Origin: an uncultured bacterium
GTDB lineage: Bacteria; Verrucomicrobiota; Lentisphaeria; Victivallales; UBA1829
Assembly (NCBI GenBank): GCA_949290385.1
Contig: CASERY010000083.1
Span: 1 to 37,001, forward strand
Direction: 5' to 3'
Length of the DNA stretch: 37,001 nt
Below, piece by piece: positions 1 to 10,937 of this stretch; the first letter of the stretch is position 1; each line of letters starts with the position of its first letter. Both the position numbers and the translations under genes were made by a program. The notes below the pieces were generated by a model. That model searched no databases. It had not been told where the DNA came from and saw only the letters and a program-made list of their open reading frames with translations.

Positions 1-10
1 CTTCTTTCAT
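1..10 (-). CDS. Start of a gene running off the left edge
   Basis: Only the first three codons (Met-Lys-Glu) lie in the window, so the product cannot be named. Reading on the minus strand, an AAAGGAG ribosome binding site sits 8 bases before ATG, which is why I list it. It would be the next gene after the ABC permease in the same direction, with a gap of about 220 bases. An ATPase or other transporter subunit is possible but is only a guess from position. Confidence 0.35.
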
Positions 11-232
11 TGCAGAAACTCCTTTCAGCCTTTCATCTTTCAGCTGATTGTTTCCTTTTTGTTGGATTGGATCTTTATTCTTGTATCATTTTTTATTTCA
101 ACACAGCATACAGCTTCTTTATCAAGCCGGTTTTCTGCAGAACAAATGCTTTCCCCCTTTTCTTCCCCAAAGATTTGAATCTTTGGCATTCTGCAGGAAA
201 ACAAATCCCTCCGCTTCTCTATTCCGAACATC

Positions 233-1183
233 TCACATTTTCAGTCTAGGATCCAGTGCATCCCGCAGGGCATCGCCCAGAAGGTTCAAAGCCAGCACCA
301 GAATGAACATAAATCCCGTTGCGGCTCCCACTTCCCACCAGATACCGCGCCACAGCTGTCCCTGTCCGCTGGAAATCATTACCCCCCAGCTCGGCTCAAA
401 CTGAACGCCCATCCCAAGATAACTTACAATGACTTCCGTCATAATCGCAAATGCAAAACGCATGGTAAAGTAAATGATAACCAAATGCATTAAATTGGGA
501 AGAATATGACGCATCATAATTCTGAAATTGCTGACGCCTAAAGATTTTGCGGCCGTCACATACTGCATTTCCCGAAGACGCATAGTTTCTGCACGCACCA
601 CTTTGCACAAAGCGACCCAACCAGTGAGCCCAATGCCCAGATAGACCGCCATCATGCCTGGCTCCGTGTTCAACGCCGAAGCCATGGATTGAAATACCGC
701 ATCCAGTGGAGCAAACAAAAAGCCTTTTGATACCAGAAGAGAAAAAGCCAGAATAAAAAGCAATGTTGGCATGGATGCAAACGTACTGTAAACCCATACG
801 GCAATATCATCCATAATGCCCCCATAATATCCGGCAGCCAACCCGAGTCCGACCCCGACGACTGCAGAAATAAGCGATGCCACAAGCCCTACTTTTACCG
901 CAGTGCGCGTCGCAAAAAATGCCCGGCACAGGACATCTCTTCCCAGATAGTCCGTTCCCAGCCAGTGCTCCCGTGAGGGCGGCATATTCCGAATTTCCGG
1001 ATGTTCTCTATTGTATATCGGCTCAATTCGATGCATATTGCAGTAAATACTGTAGGCTTCTCCATACACCGCAATTCCAAGGAAAAGCATGCAGACCATC
1101 AGAGAAGACAAGGCAAAACGCTGCTGCAGAAGTCTCCGGAAAAAAGCACCAACCGGAGAAACCGCTGATTCTGGAGTTTTCAT
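233..1183 (-). CDS. ABC transporter permease, DppC/OppC family
   Basis: Inner-membrane permease subunit of a peptide/nickel-type ABC importer, 316 aa. The start at 1183 (MKTPESAVSP) has a GAGAGAG ribosome binding site; the frame is open further upstream but that part is not protein-like. One membrane helix lies near the N-terminus, followed by a soluble stretch with HWLGTDYLGRDVLCR, the typical DppC signature (GTDxxGRDxxSR). The transmembrane domain follows, with the EAA loop VTAAKSLGVSN...HILPN that docks on the ATPase, and the usual DALRDALDPR tail. It ends in TGA. Its usual partner DppB is not upstream; mnmG is. It therefore looks separated from a normal dpp/opp operon, unless the other subunits lie left of the window. 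Confidence 0.9.
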   Translation of the reverse strand: MKTPESAVSPVGAFFRRLLQQRFALSSLMVCMLFLGIAVYGEAYSIYCNMHRIEPIYNREHPEIRNMPPSREHWLGTDYLGRDVLCRAFFATRTAVKVGLVASLISAVVGVGLGLAAGYYGGIMDDIAVWVYSTFASMPTLLFILAFSLLVSKGFLFAPLDAVFQSMASALNTEPGMMAVYLGIGLTGWVALCKVVRAETMRLREMQYVTAAKSLGVSNFRIMMRHILPNLMHLVIIYFTMRFAFAIMTEVIVSYLGMGVQFEPSWGVMISSGQGQLWRGIWWEVGAATGFMFILVLALNLLGDALRDALDPRLKM

Positions 1184-1304
1184 AGACGCATTCTCTCTCT
1201 CATTTGATCTGTTCAACTGTGTAAGCCTGATATCTCCCGTCCGCCTGTCAGAAGAAAAATACACGGCACGGTATTCCCCTGTCGGAGGGCCCGGAAGGCT
1301 GTAC

Positions 1305-3260
<1,956 letters not shown>

Positions 3261-3704
3261 TTTTACACTCCGTGCAACATACTTTCAACAACAGGTTTCC
3301 TGTAATATATATCTCCGCAATGATTTTGTACACTTGCAAGTCTGGAAAAAACAGATTTTTCCTTCCGGAACAGTCCTCTTCCATTCTTCAAAATATCCGG
3401 ACTTCTGCAACGGAGGGAATCCTGTTCAAATACGGTCCATCCTGCAGGGGAACACTTCTTTTTCCCCTTCCCTTTCAGAAAGAAATTTAGGAGCACTGCC
3501 GTCTGAAAAGAACAACGTGGAAACAACATGCAAACGGCTTTGTTCCATTCCTATGGGACAAAGCCTCCCTGCAAAACCTGAATCAGAAGATTTTCGAACT
3601 TTCACTTCATTTTTTCGCTCTTCAATCCATCTTTTCCAGGCTCTGCAATTCCCTGGAGAACGTTTCCCGAATTCTCGATGAGGGATACAGCGGAAATACT
3701 TACC
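3261..3704. other. Spacer between mnmG and the alpha-galactosidase gene
   Basis: About 440 bases with no convincing gene on either strand. It should hold the mnmG promoter and the 3' end of the GH36 transcript. The clearest structure is a hairpin at 3536-3565. A short palindrome ACAGG-AAA-CCTGT lies near 3290-3303, just upstream of mnmG; its role is unknown. Confidence 0.6.
3536..3565 (-). terminator. Hairpin, possible terminator after GH36
   Basis: Arms GGCTTTGTTCC (3536-3546) and GGGACAAAGCC (3555-3565) pair over 11 positions with one wobble and an 8-base loop. It lies about 140 bases past the GH36 stop. On the minus strand the downstream T content is modest, so it may be a weak intrinsic terminator or a transcript-end stabiliser. 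Confidence 0.4.
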
Positions 3705-5924
3705 TTACTCTTCTATGGCAGTCAGTATGCAGAACAAACCGCTTCCATCCCGGTTCTACAGATCCTGCAGGACAAAACCAGCATTCATCAAGGTATCCCC
3801 GTAAAGCCTGTATTCCCTGTTTTTGTCCAGAACCTGAATTCTGTAGCGAAGTTTCGGATCCAATCCCTGAAGTCTCACACGGAGAGCCGGCATATGAACA
3901 TTCATGCGTCTGAGTACTGCTATAAGTGCAGCCTTTCTGCGGTCTTTTGAAACAAGCCCCCAGGCACACAGTCTCTCCTCTCCATTGAAAACATCACTAA
4001 GACGGTAGAAAGTTCCCTCTGTCACCAGATCATGATACTGATGATGTTGCTCCACCTGAGAACGGACAAAATCGCGTTCTTCCTCATTCAGTTTTGTCAA
4101 ATCCAGCTCGTAGCCTCCTGTTCCGCAGAATGCCACATAGCCCCGGGTCTCAAACGGAGTAGTCCTGCCAGTTATATGATTCGGACACACAGAGACATGC
4201 GCCCCCATGGAACTGCATGGGTAGAACAGGGAAGTTCCTCCCTGAATTGCAAGACGTTCAATGGCATCCGTGTCATCACTGCACCATATCTGGGGACAGT
4301 AATAAAGAATGCCCGCATCAAAACGCCCTCCCCCTCCGGAACAGCCTTCAATCAGCAGATTCGGGAATTCCCTGAGAAGCATTTCATGAAGCCGATAGAC
4401 CCCCAGCACATATCGGTGTGCAGTCTCCCCCTGCTGGTCTGCCGGAAGTGCAGGAGAATAGACTTCTGTCAGATTCCTGTTCATATCCCATTTCACATAT
4501 TCAATATTTGCAGAGTGCAGGATACTGGAGATCATGCGGAACACCTCTTCCACGACTTCCTCACGGGACATATCCAGCACCATCTGATTTCTGCCAAGGG
4601 TGCGGCGGCGGCCAGGAATCTGAATAGCCCAGTCCGGATGCGCCCGGAACAATTCACTTTCCTCTGAAACCATTTCAGGTTCAAACCACAATCCGAATTT
4701 CAATCCTGCCTGATTGATTTTCCGTACCAGATCCGGCAGATCCCCCAGTTTCTCACGGTTCACAAACCAGTCCCCGAGGCTGGTTCTGTCATTATTGCGC
4801 TTTCCAAACCAGCCGTCATCCAGGACAAGCATTTCGATGCCGAGTTCCTAGGCAGTTTCTGCAATGGAAAGAATCTTTTTATCGTCAAAATCAAAATAGG
4901 TGGCTTCCCAGTTGTTGATCAGAATCGGACGCTTTTTCAAAGCCCAGGTCTGCCGGATTAAATGATTCCGCAGAAAATCATGAAAGTTTCTGCTCATGCC
5001 GGAAAAACCTGTCCCGCTGCATGTCATGAAAACTTCCGGAGTCTGAAAGGAATCCCCGGCTTTCAGCTTCCACTCAAAAAAGTCTGGATGAATCCCCAGC
5101 AGCACGCGCGTATTTCCATACTGATCCACTTCCGCCATGCACTCATGGTTTCCGCTGTATGCCAGCATAAAACCATAAACAAGTCCCTGCTTTTCACCCG
5201 CATCCGGTTCCGCAAGCGCAAGCGCAGGACTGTTGCAATGGCCGGAGCTGCCCCGGACACTGCGAATTCCCTGCAGTCCCTTCCTCAATCTGCACCGTTC
5301 CGGAGAACGTTCCCGTGCCCAGGACCCGTTCAGTGTAATTAAGTCAAAGTTGTGTCCTTCCAAGTCCAGCTGCGCACTCATCGCCCGTTCCAGGTACAGA
5401 GTCTCCTGCGTGCGATTCAAAACCTTTACAGAACGCACAATCACATCGTGCTCCGGAAACACAGAATAAACCACAGTATAATAAAAATCCATTGCCGGAT
5501 CCTTCAAAGTAAGTTCCAGCGCTTCAATTTCTTCTTCATCATGTCCGGCAAAACTGGAAGGAAGCCCCGGCAGGACTTTCTTTCCCTGGACTATTTGATG
5601 GGAATGATAATAAACATCCGCTGCAACGGCTCCGCACGGAGTTTTCACCTGAACGGATCCTGATCTGAAATCTCCAGTATTGAATCCGGAAAATTCCTGC
5701 ATAATCCAGTCTGGAGAATAAGGCAGGTCTGAATCTGCCGGCATGGGAGAAATCGAGGCCGGCTGGAAGAGTGCCAGCTGAGAAAGAATTTCATCCGTAT
5801 CGGAGATGGACTTTCCATAATAAAGATGGTAAACCCGATGATTAGAAGCGGCTATAAAAATATAGTCTGTATTCCTGGTGGAAAGTTTGAACAGGCCTTT
5901 TTCCGGATAAAAATGAATCGCCAT
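3705..5924 (-). CDS. GH36 alpha-galactosidase, with two in-frame TAG codons
   Basis: Hydrolyses terminal alpha-1,6-galactose from raffinose-type sugars. It has no signal peptide, so it is cytoplasmic. Read with TAG as sense it has 739 aa, the usual GH36 length. TAG is codon 359 (4848-4850, context IAETA-TAG-ELGIE) and codon 723 (3756-3758, context LQDL-TAG-NRDGSG). The first falls just before the conserved LVLDDGWFGKR. The nucleophile is Asp480 in YVKWDMNR and the acid/base Asp550 in CSDDTDA, spaced 70 residues apart as in characterised bacterial GH36 enzymes. The part after the second TAG (SGLFCILTAIEE) matches the usual GDFQSRLF-like tail. The true stop is TAA at 3705-3707. Under the standard code the gene would split into 358- and 358-aa pieces, the first lacking all catalytic residues. 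No sugar transporter is adjacent. Confidence 0.95.
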
Positions 5925-5995
5925 ACTCTACAGTTCTTTCTTTGTAAGTCAATATGCAGTCCAATGAATGCGCTGAAACGCCCGAAAATCATTAG

Positions 5996-6028
5996 AGTAT
6001 AGTATGGCTCAGTTTCAACAAAAATCAA
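5996..6028 (-). promoter_or_regulatory. Possible promoter of the alpha-galactosidase gene
   Basis: On the minus strand TTGATT (6023-6028) is followed after 18 bases by TACTAT (5999-6004), with TATACT overlapping it (5996-6001). This lies about 75 bases before the GH36 ATG. It is a consensus match only. Confidence 0.4.
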
Positions 6029-6074
6029 CTAGGAATAAAAAGAATATTCCAAGAAGAAAGGGAAGAGGAAAAAG

Positions 6075-6104
6075 AGTGTGTCATATAGAGCATTATGACA
6101 CACT
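6075..6104. promoter_or_regulatory. Perfect 11-bp inverted repeat, candidate activator site
   Basis: AGTGTGTCATA (6075-6085) and TATGACACACT (6094-6104) are exact reverse complements around an 8-base centre. It lies about 120-150 bases upstream of the sigma-54 promoter at 6223, the distance typical of enhancer sites bound by NtrC-type activators. A related shorter palindrome, GACA-ATA-TGTC, follows at about 6123-6133. TTATTTTTT follows the first repeat, so an intrinsic terminator is the alternative. No plus-strand gene lies upstream to terminate, which favours the activator-site reading. Confidence 0.55.
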
Positions 6105-6222
6105 TATTTTTTAACAATAATGCGACAATATGTCTCATTTTTTTTATTTTATCCCCCCTCTCTACGTCAAGAATTCTTCTTCAAATCCTTTATAAAAACA
6201 TTTTCAGGCTGTCTTTAAAAAG

Positions 6223-6240
6223 TTGGCACGGTCCTTGCTA
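6223..6240 (+). promoter_or_regulatory. Sigma-54 promoter of the hsp20 genes
   Basis: TTGGCACGGTCCTTGCTA matches the RpoN consensus TGGCAC-N5-TTGCA/T at every key base: GG at 6225-6226 (-24) and GC at 6237-6238 (-12), 10 bases apart. Transcription would start near 6250, giving a leader of about 75 bases before the first hsp20 ATG. Such promoters need an ATP-driven activator, so hsp20 induction here is probably activator-dependent rather than HrcA- or sigma-32-controlled. Confidence 0.88.
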
Positions 6241-6324
6241 TTAAGAGAGGCAGAATGACAAAACAAATTAATCGGATGGACCTCAGAAATTCATCCGGAA
6301 CATGTTTGATACAGGAGGTATAAT

Positions 6325-6780
6325 ATGAACCCGATCATGAACAACAGAAATTATCTTGCTCACCATAACTTGAGTGACTTGGACCGTCTTTTCCATGCGG
6401 TCTTCAGCGACTTCAATACCTTTGAGCCTGAAATGATGTCCTCTTCCGAATTCGGCGGACCCTCCATTGAGTTTTCCATGACAGACGATGCGGTTATTGC
6501 AACACTGCCGATGCCAGGCTGCCACCCGGCAAATATGGAAATTGAAGTTGTCGGAGACTGGCTGACTGTCAGAGTCAAACGCGAACGCGCAGCTCTTGAA
6601 AAGGAAGATGCACGTTTCCTCCGCAGAGAGCGTTCCTGTGATGATTTTGAAGAAACCATCCATGTGCCCGCAAAAGTAAGAGGACAGGAAACCACCGCAA
6701 AATATACAGATGGTGTACTGACCATTACAATGCCGAAGGAAGTCAAGAAACCAGGCAAACACATCGTTACTGTTGAATAA
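6325..6780 (+). CDS. Hsp20-family small heat-shock protein, first copy
   Basis: ATP-independent chaperone that binds unfolding proteins and holds them for refolding by DnaK/ClpB; cytoplasmic oligomer. It has 151 aa. The alpha-crystallin domain spans roughly residues 48-140, with the conserved GVLTITMPK strand near 131-139. The N-terminal arm (DLDRLFHAVFSDF) is typical of bacterial Hsp20. The start follows a strong AGGAGGT site. It ends in TAA. It is the first gene after the sigma-54 promoter and is followed by a second, divergent hsp20 copy about 160 bases on, probably in the same transcript. Confidence 0.95.
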   Translation: MNPIMNNRNYLAHHNLSDLDRLFHAVFSDFNTFEPEMMSSSEFGGPSIEFSMTDDAVIATLPMPGCHPANMEIEVVGDWLTVRVKRERAALEKEDARFLRRERSCDDFEETIHVPAKVRGQETTAKYTDGVLTITMPKEVKKPGKHIVTVE

Positions 6781-6943
6781 GGATCGTTTACTGCCCCGTT
6801 TTTTACAAGGATGTTCTGACGGGAAATGCCATTCGTCCAGTTTCCTTTAACGGATTTCGTCTGGCTTTCCCTGGAACCAAAAGTAACAATTAACTTGAAA
6901 CCCCAATCCAAAGATGAATTCTTTCTTCTCAGGAGGTGTTACC

Positions 6944-7336
6944 ATGAATAACAATGAAGTAAATGTTCAGAATACTCAAGCTGAAAATACCGCATGTCAA
7001 AATCCCGCTCAGGAATGTGAACAGAAACATCCGGGCTTCGTCCAGATGATGCCCCTGGTGGATATTCTTGAATGTGCCGATAACGTGACCATGTGGTTTG
7101 AAATTCCGGGCGCAAACAGTTCTACTGTCAAAATTGAGGTCAAGGAGAAGATCATGTCCATTGAAGCAGAAAGCTCACTCCGCCGCAACGGAAAGACTAT
7201 TGTCTTCAAACGTGAGTTCCAGCTTTCAGACCGCATTGATGTAGAACATATTACAGCAAAAACCAAAGACGGTGTTCTGACTTTGACTCTGCCGAAATCT
7301 GAAAGTGCCAAAGTCCATCGTATTCAGGTTTCCTGA
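6944..7336 (+). CDS. Hsp20-family small heat-shock protein, second copy
   Basis: Second small heat-shock chaperone, 130 aa. I start it at 6944, directly behind AGGAGGTGTT, rather than at the upstream ATG (6914), which would place the ribosome binding site inside the gene. The N-terminal 30 residues are polar and rich in Asn, Gln and Glu. The alpha-crystallin domain begins near residue 36 (MPLVDILECADNVTMWFEIPG) and ends with GVLTLTLPKSE. It differs a good deal from the first copy, so the two may form hetero-oligomers or serve different clients, as proposed for IbpA/IbpB pairs; that is inference. It ends in TGA. A large hairpin at 7468-7512 probably ends the transcript. Confidence 0.94.
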   Translation: MNNNEVNVQNTQAENTACQNPAQECEQKHPGFVQMMPLVDILECADNVTMWFEIPGANSSTVKIEVKEKIMSIEAESSLRRNGKTIVFKREFQLSDRIDVEHITAKTKDGVLTLTLPKSESAKVHRIQVS

Positions 7337-7467
7337 TTGCCGTCCCATAAAAACAACAAGACGCAGCCGGTTTTCTGGAAAATTCTGCATCCGTTCACCC
7401 TTCTGATTTCTTTATGGAATCAGTCCATACGGATACAGCAACGAAGACAGGGTTAAGTGTCCTGGGT

Positions 7468-7512
7468 CCCATGGAAATACCTTTACCACCAGGGTATTCC
7501 ATGGGATTTTTC
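7468..7512 (+). terminator. Terminator-like hairpin after the hsp20 genes
   Basis: CCCATGGAAATACC (7468-7481) pairs with GGGTATTCCATGGG (7492-7505) with one bulged base, and is followed by ATTTTTC. It lies about 130 bases past the second hsp20 stop and is the best candidate for the 3' end of that transcript. Confidence 0.55.
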
Positions 7513-8074
7513 ATGGGGTCGGAAAGGACTTCCGCCACCGGTCAATGCATTTGAAAAAACATCTGTTTCAAAAAAGGGATTGAAAGGCCTCCCCCATGGA
7601 CAACAAGGGGAGAATGATTGCTGTACACAACAGCGATGATGAAGATGAAACGGAAACATCTGTACAAAGGATCCAAAAATAATCCGGGTACATCTAAAAT
7701 GAATTGCTGAAATTATCTTGAAAGTAAATGCTTCCAAGATTGATCCCATTTATTCTGTCTATTTTGTTCATTCCATCTATTCTGCCTGGATTTTCGGTCT
7801 TGAATGATTGATTTCAGGCAGCATTTTGTAAAACTTATTCCTGCAGGCCAGAGCCTGCGGATTCTGCATCCTTGAATCAATGGTTTAACTCAGATGGAAT
7901 TTTCCTTTCTCTGCTTCAGCAATAGGTAGAAAACAGTAGCAATACGATTTTTCCCTATCCATCTGTTCCTGCAAAATTCAAACAAAATCTTTGGAAACAG
8001 GTTGTATTATGACGGCAAAACGCCGACCTGTTCTGGTTCTGCAGTCAAACACGTATGTCTCTTTTCTGATTGAT

Positions 8075-8188
8075 TTCCCTGTCTGAAAAAACAATTTCAT
8101 TTCAAAAAACACGATGAATAGATAGATTCCGGAGTCTTCTTCCGAATTTTCCGTCTGATAAAAAACAAATTCATTTCAAAAAAATATG
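8075..8188. repeat. Imperfect direct repeat, period about 72 bp
   Basis: Two copies of a 35-40-base A-rich unit containing GTCTGA and TTCATTTCAAAAAA, at about 8075-8112 and 8147-8186. They differ at several positions and by small indels. The low base complexity makes some similarity expected by chance. Confidence 0.5.
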
Positions 8189-8245
8189 CAACGCCTAACG
8201 TGCAATCATTCCAGGAAAGAACAAGTTTCCCGATATGATGTCCCA

Positions 8246-9607
8246 TCAGGCCTCAATAACCTGTTCTCCATAAAGTGTCATGGATGTACTTCGAATGATG
8301 CGCACCTGGATAAAATCTCCCGGCTTTAACGCTGTTTTCGGTTCAAACACAGCCAATTTAAAACCATCCGTTCTTCCAGACCAGCGATTCGGATTGCGCT
8401 TGCTCGGCCCGTCCAGCAGAATTTCAAAAGTTTTGCCTACCAGCGATTCATTTCGGACTGCAAGACGGTCCTCCAAATCCTTCAGCAGAATCTGGTTTCT
8501 GCGTTCTTTCTCCTCCTGGGGAACATCATCCTCCATACGGGCAGAAACGGTGCCTTTTCTCGGAGAGTATTTAAAAATATAAGAATTATCAAAACCGACT
8601 TCATTCATCAGATCCCGTGTCATTTGAAAGTCTTCCTCCGTCTCAGTAGGAAAACCCACAATGACATCAGTGGAAAAGGTAATGTCCGGAATCAGAGATT
8701 TCAGATTCCCTACAATATCCCTGTATTTTTCAGCCGTATAAGGTCTGTTCATCAGCTTCAAAATACGGTCGGATCCCGATTGAAGCGGCAGATGCACATT
8801 CTTGCAAACCTTCGGAAGCTCCGCAATTGCATGAATCAGTCTGCGGTTGAAAAAAGCCGGATGCGGTGATGTGAAACGAATCCTCCGGATGCCTTCAATC
8901 TCCTGAAGGCGGGCAAGCAGATCCGCAAACGGAGAACAATCCTCCGGCGGAGGCGGCACAGAGCCATCCAGTCCATAAGCAGCCACATTCTGTCCCAGAA
9001 GCATCACTTCACAGACCCCTCTTTCAGCAAGGCTCCTCACTTCATCCACAATTCCCTGCGGATCCCGACTGCGTTCCGGTCCGCGCACATAAGGCACAAT
9101 GCAGTAACTGCAGTACCGGTTGCATCCCCGCATAATTGAGACAAATGCGGAAAAGTGCCTGCCGCTCTCATCAAGACGATGCACATCAATTCCCGGTGTA
9201 TCCGGACCAGAACGCTCATCCCGATCAATCTTCCGCTCCCCTTCCAGGATAGCTCTGATAACCTCCGGAAGCTGGTGAATCTGGTCAGTTCCAATGGCAA
9301 AGTCCAAGTGTGGAATTGTTTGCAGCAGCTCCTCGCCCCTGCTCTGAGCCATGCATCCCATAATACCGAAAATCATGTGAGGACGCTTTTCTTTCAAAGA
9401 TTTGATAATCCAGAGCTTTCCAATGGCTTTCCGTTCAGCCTGATCCCGCACACTGCAGGTGTTTAGTATTACGATATCAGCATCTTCTTCGGAATCGACT
9501 GCATGGTAGCCATTTTCCTCCAGGATAGCTGCGGCAGAATCTGAATCCCGTTCATTCATCTGGCAGCCATAGGTTTTAATATAAAAATTCAGCATGAGAT
9601 TCAGCAT
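8246..9607 (-). CDS. miaB: tRNA-2-methylthio-N6-dimethylallyladenosine synthase MiaB
   Basis: Radical SAM methylthiotransferase that adds the methylthio group to i6A37 of tRNAs reading UNN codons. It has 453 aa, the usual length. The N-terminal UPF0004 domain has the auxiliary-cluster cysteines C15, C51 and C85 (TYGCQMNERDS, NTCSVR, GCMAQ). The radical SAM cluster is C162, C166 and C169 in GCNRYCSYCIVPYVRG. A TRAM domain lies at the C-terminus, ending near TLYGEQVIE. The start is ATG at 9607; an ATG four codons later is equally possible because the sequence repeats (MLNLMLNF). It ends in TGA, 49 bases downstream of proB. A tRNA that reads UAG would itself be a UNN-decoding tRNA, hence a possible substrate. 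Confidence 0.96.
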   Translation of the reverse strand: MLNLMLNFYIKTYGCQMNERDSDSAAAILEENGYHAVDSEEDADIVILNTCSVRDQAERKAIGKLWIIKSLKEKRPHMIFGIMGCMAQSRGEELLQTIPHLDFAIGTDQIHQLPEVIRAILEGERKIDRDERSGPDTPGIDVHRLDESGRHFSAFVSIMRGCNRYCSYCIVPYVRGPERSRDPQGIVDEVRSLAERGVCEVMLLGQNVAAYGLDGSVPPPPEDCSPFADLLARLQEIEGIRRIRFTSPHPAFFNRRLIHAIAELPKVCKNVHLPLQSGSDRILKLMNRPYTAEKYRDIVGNLKSLIPDITFSTDVIVGFPTETEEDFQMTRDLMNEVGFDNSYIFKYSPRKGTVSARMEDDVPQEEKERRNQILLKDLEDRLAVRNESLVGKTFEILLDGPSKRNPNRWSGRTDGFKLAVFEPKTALKPGDFIQVRIIRSTSMTLYGEQVIEA

Positions 9608-9656
9608 CCTTCTTGATTAACCAGCGATATTATTCTGAAAACTGTCCATCTGAGAA

Positions 9657-10826
9657 TCAGGCCTGTTTCCGGCATGGAAGAATCACCATATTGTTGCGGT
9701 GAATCACTTCCTCCTCCGCATCTGCGTGAAGAATATCACTGATATCCGAGGTTTGACGCCCGGCCAGCATGCGACAGTCTTCTGCAGAAAAATTAATCTG
9801 CCCCTTGGCAATCACCTGACCTGTACCAGAACAAATTTCCACCACATCTCCCCGATGGAAAACGCCGTCAATTGCAATCAGTCCGGATGGTAGAAGACTG
9901 CATCCAGTTTTCATCAGCGCCTTCACAGCACCTTCATCCACAATCAGTTTTCCGCAAGGCTTGGAAAAAGTTGCAATCCAGCGTTTCTTAGCTTCCATTT
10001 TATGGGATACTCCGTCCTGTCCTGCAGACTCCGGCACAAAGAGGGTTCCCACATCCTCGCCCCGGAATATCCGGCTCAGGACTCCGGCATCCTTTCCGCA
10101 GGCAACCCAGAGGCATTCCCCTGCGATATTCAGATTTTCCGCTGCGCGGAGCTTGGATTTCATGCCGCCGACAGACATACTGCTGTCATCCGTTCCGGCA
10201 GCCATGGCCAACAGTTCCGGAGTAATTCCCCGGACCACAGAAATACGCTCACCCAGTGAGCCATCCGGATTCGGCCGTAGAAGTCCGTCCACCGTAGTCA
10301 GAATAATGGTAAGATCAGAGCGCGTCATAGATCCCAGGAGAGAAGCCAGAATATCGTTGTCTCCGAACTTCAGTTCATCCACTGAAACCGGGTCATTCTC
10401 ATTAACAATAGGCATTACATCCTGAGCCAGAAGTGCTTCCAGACAGTTTTCAGCATTCAGATGCCGTTCTCTTGAACGAAGATCATCCGCTGTGAGCAGA
10501 AGCTGGGCCACACGGAATCCGTGTTTCAGGCATTCCTCCTCGTACATGGACATGAGCTTCACCTGCCCCATGGCGGCAAGAGCCTGCACCTCGGAAAGAT
10601 GTTTTGGACGCTTTTTCATACCCAGGCTTTTCATTGCTGTGCCGACGGCACCTGAAGACACAAAAATCACCTGTCTGCCAGAATCCCGTATCTTTTTGAT
10701 TTGAGTCACAAGTTCCGGAATCGCCTTGGGATCTGTCAGCAATCTTGTCCCAGCCTTGACAACGACTCTTTTACATGAATCAATGACTTTTCTACGAATA
10801 TCTGTACGGTCTGACTCCATAGCCAT
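9657..10826 (-). CDS. proB: Glutamate 5-kinase
   Basis: First step of proline synthesis: phosphorylates glutamate to glutamyl-5-phosphate. It has 389 aa from the ATG at 10826, which has GGGAG 10 bases upstream. The long open frame before it lacks a binding site. The amino-acid kinase domain shows VVVKAGTRLL, VSSGAVGTAMKSLG, PIVNENDPVSV and KFGDNDILASLLG. The C-terminal PUA domain begins near GKLIVDEGAVKALM and contains LPSGLIAIDGVFHRGDVVEI. It ends in TGA. Its usual partner proA is not in the window. It lies in a same-strand run nadD-rsfS-unknown-proB-miaB. Confidence 0.96.
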   Translation of the reverse strand: MAMESDRTDIRRKVIDSCKRVVVKAGTRLLTDPKAIPELVTQIKKIRDSGRQVIFVSSGAVGTAMKSLGMKKRPKHLSEVQALAAMGQVKLMSMYEEECLKHGFRVAQLLLTADDLRSRERHLNAENCLEALLAQDVMPIVNENDPVSVDELKFGDNDILASLLGSMTRSDLTIILTTVDGLLRPNPDGSLGERISVVRGITPELLAMAAGTDDSSMSVGGMKSKLRAAENLNIAGECLWVACGKDAGVLSRIFRGEDVGTLFVPESAGQDGVSHKMEAKKRWIATFSKPCGKLIVDEGAVKALMKTGCSLLPSGLIAIDGVFHRGDVVEICSGTGQVIAKGQINFSAEDCRMLAGRQTSDISDILHADAEEEVIHRNNMVILPCRKQA

Positions 10827-10937
10827 GATGAACCATCTCCCAGAGTTAAGCGTAATGAAATTTGCATAATATAGCATAGTTTCATCCGCTGTCGAATCAG
10901 CAGGAAGAACTTTTAAGGACAAAAGTCATTTATCCAT

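Larger units (their letters stand above)
7337..8245. other. Long spacer between hsp20 and miaB, no gene recognised
   Basis: About 900 bases, AT-rich, in which I find no convincing gene on either strand, even allowing TAG as sense. It lies between converging genes (hsp20 plus, miaB minus). It holds the hairpin at 7468-7512, a 20-base segment shared with the spacer at 32173, and an imperfect direct repeat at 8075-8188. Confidence 0.6.

Noticed and set aside
40-404. Short frames at the left end on both strands
   Set aside because: They overlap the ABC permease 3' end or are hydrophobic, low-complexity text without ribosome binding sites.
6075-6110. The 11-bp palindrome as an intrinsic terminator
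   Set aside because: It is followed by TTATTTTTT, but no plus-strand gene lies upstream. A minus-strand terminator would also have nothing to terminate. An activator site fits the position better.
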